A stretch of 64,000 nt of DNA from Mycobacterium deserti (GTDB taxonomy: Bacteria; Actinomycetota; Actinomycetes; Mycobacteriales; Mycobacteriaceae). Below the pieces are notes generated by a model that saw only the letters and a list, made by a program, of their open reading frames with translations, was not told the origin of the DNA and made no database searches. The stretch covers positions 1 to 64,000 of the forward strand of contig NZ_JAODWD010000004.1 in assembly GCF_025345615.1 (NCBI RefSeq), written 5' to 3'. Made by a program: the position numbers and the translations under genes. This document shows positions 63,380 to 64,000 of this stretch, in pieces; positions within the stretch are counted from its first letter, which is position 1, and each line of letters opens with the position of its first letter.

Positions 63380-64000
63380 TCAAGGCGCGGCGAGCGAGAA
63401 GCCCTCCCAGGCCTGGCGACGGTCGGCGTGCGGGTCGTATTCGATGCGGGGCCTGCTGTCGAAGACCCGCACCGCCCTTTCGGCGCTGGTGTACGCCGGC
63501 CAGTTCTCACCGGGCACGCCGGTACGGGAGAACTCCCGCCAGCGCGACTGCACGTCGTCGCTCACCCGCAGCGCCGAGCGGCGGTCAGCGGCGGCGGTGA
63601 GCAGACGCCCGAATGTCGTGCGATAGGTGTCGAAGACGGCGAACAGTTCGGTCGCGTGCGTGGCGCCCAGACCCGACCAGCGCAACGTCCGCGGCGCGTA
63701 GTCGTAGCGGTACAGGTACGTCGGCGCGTGCCTGCTGTGCGCCTCGGCGATCTGCCACGCCGCCGACCCGAACGCGAAGTCTCCGCCGAACTGGATGCAG
63801 GCCGCCGGGTTGGGGTAACCGGGATAGGCGGCGGTAAGCCGTTCCCGTTCCTCCGGTTGCGCCGCCGACAGCAAGCGCTCGATCATCGGCTCGCTCATCG
63901 GCAGCAGCTTCAGGAACCGTCCGAAGAGCCTGGCTTCCTCGGCGTTGGTGCCGACGATCAGCGGCACGCGGTGCGCCGTGCCCTCGCGCATCGCCACGAC
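63380..64000 (-). CDS. Carboxylesterase type B, C-terminal part (5' partial)
   Basis: The frame runs off the right edge, so only about the last 207 residues are present. RVPLIVGTNAEEARLF, an AAYPGYPNPAACIQFGGDFAF segment, and GATHATELFAVFDTY with the catalytic His identify the family. The Ser and acid residues must lie outside the window. It hydrolyses carboxylic esters; substrate unknown. Confidence 0.88.
   Translation of the reverse strand, partial: VVAMREGTAHRVPLIVGTNAEEARLFGRFLKLLPMSEPMIERLLSAAQPEERERLTAAYPGYPNPAACIQFGGDFAFGSAAWQIAEAHSRHAPTYLYRYDYAPRTLRWSGLGATHATELFAVFDTYRTTFGRLLTAAADRRSALRVSDDVQSRWREFSRTGVPGENWPAYTSAERAVRVFDSRPRIEYDPHADRRQAWEGFSLAAP

Noticed and set aside
1..64000. tRNA, rRNA or insertion sequences
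   Set aside because: Reading both strands I found no tRNA-like T-loop/acceptor pairs, rRNA segments or transposase motifs; a dedicated search could still find a short RNA.

Overview
The window is high-GC DNA from a mycobacterium, most likely an environmental rapid grower (Mycolicibacterium type). This rests on the gene content: a secreted PGRS-repeat protein, an antigen-85-like mycolyltransferase, an MmpL-type transporter, EphA, a PknH-like receptor kinase, DUF4333 and LpqT-like lipoproteins, many GTG starts and several probable leaderless starts.

Layout. Positions 1-15750 hold the 3' end of a natural-product locus. A multi-module NRPS (partial at its 5' end) finishes in a reductase domain and is followed by an ABC exporter, an MMPL transporter and a convergent LAL-type regulator. 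Positions 16207-24142 hold envelope and export genes (mycolyltransferase, Ser/Thr kinase, DoxX, PGRS protein, small secreted proteins) plus EphA. Positions 24166-35904 are mosaic: an ArsR/AHSA1 pair divergent from a DUF899 gene, a rifampicin-monooxygenase-like gene behind a near-perfect rifamycin-associated element (RAE), small secreted proteins, a frameshifted lipoprotein gene, and a gene-poor interval with a sequence matching the actinobacterial dif (XerCD) site at 33754-33781. That would place the window at the replication terminus. Positions 35977-46058 hold membrane and redox genes, including a SAM methyltransferase/MerR pair and an oxidoreductase/ECF41 sigma pair behind a matching ECF41-type promoter. 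Positions 46304-50552 are a complete spermidine/putrescine-type ABC uptake operon. The rest holds a LysR/EamA pair, a xylulokinase, a DoxX protein with a ten-unit 11-residue repeat, a gluconate module (gntR divergent from gntK-gntP), a kinase-like fusion, a probable amine-oxidase remnant and a partial carboxylesterase.

The most interesting non-coding signal is a two-part element found by eye in five places (near 15805, 23180, 30358, 30453 and 33144). It is an 18-bp palindrome, ATGnGGT-N4-RCCTCAT followed by GyG, with a CACACTT-like box about 19 bases further downstream. Each copy points toward a gene for an exported protein, so it may define a regulon of secreted proteins. All functional calls come from reading motifs in translated sequence; no database search was run.
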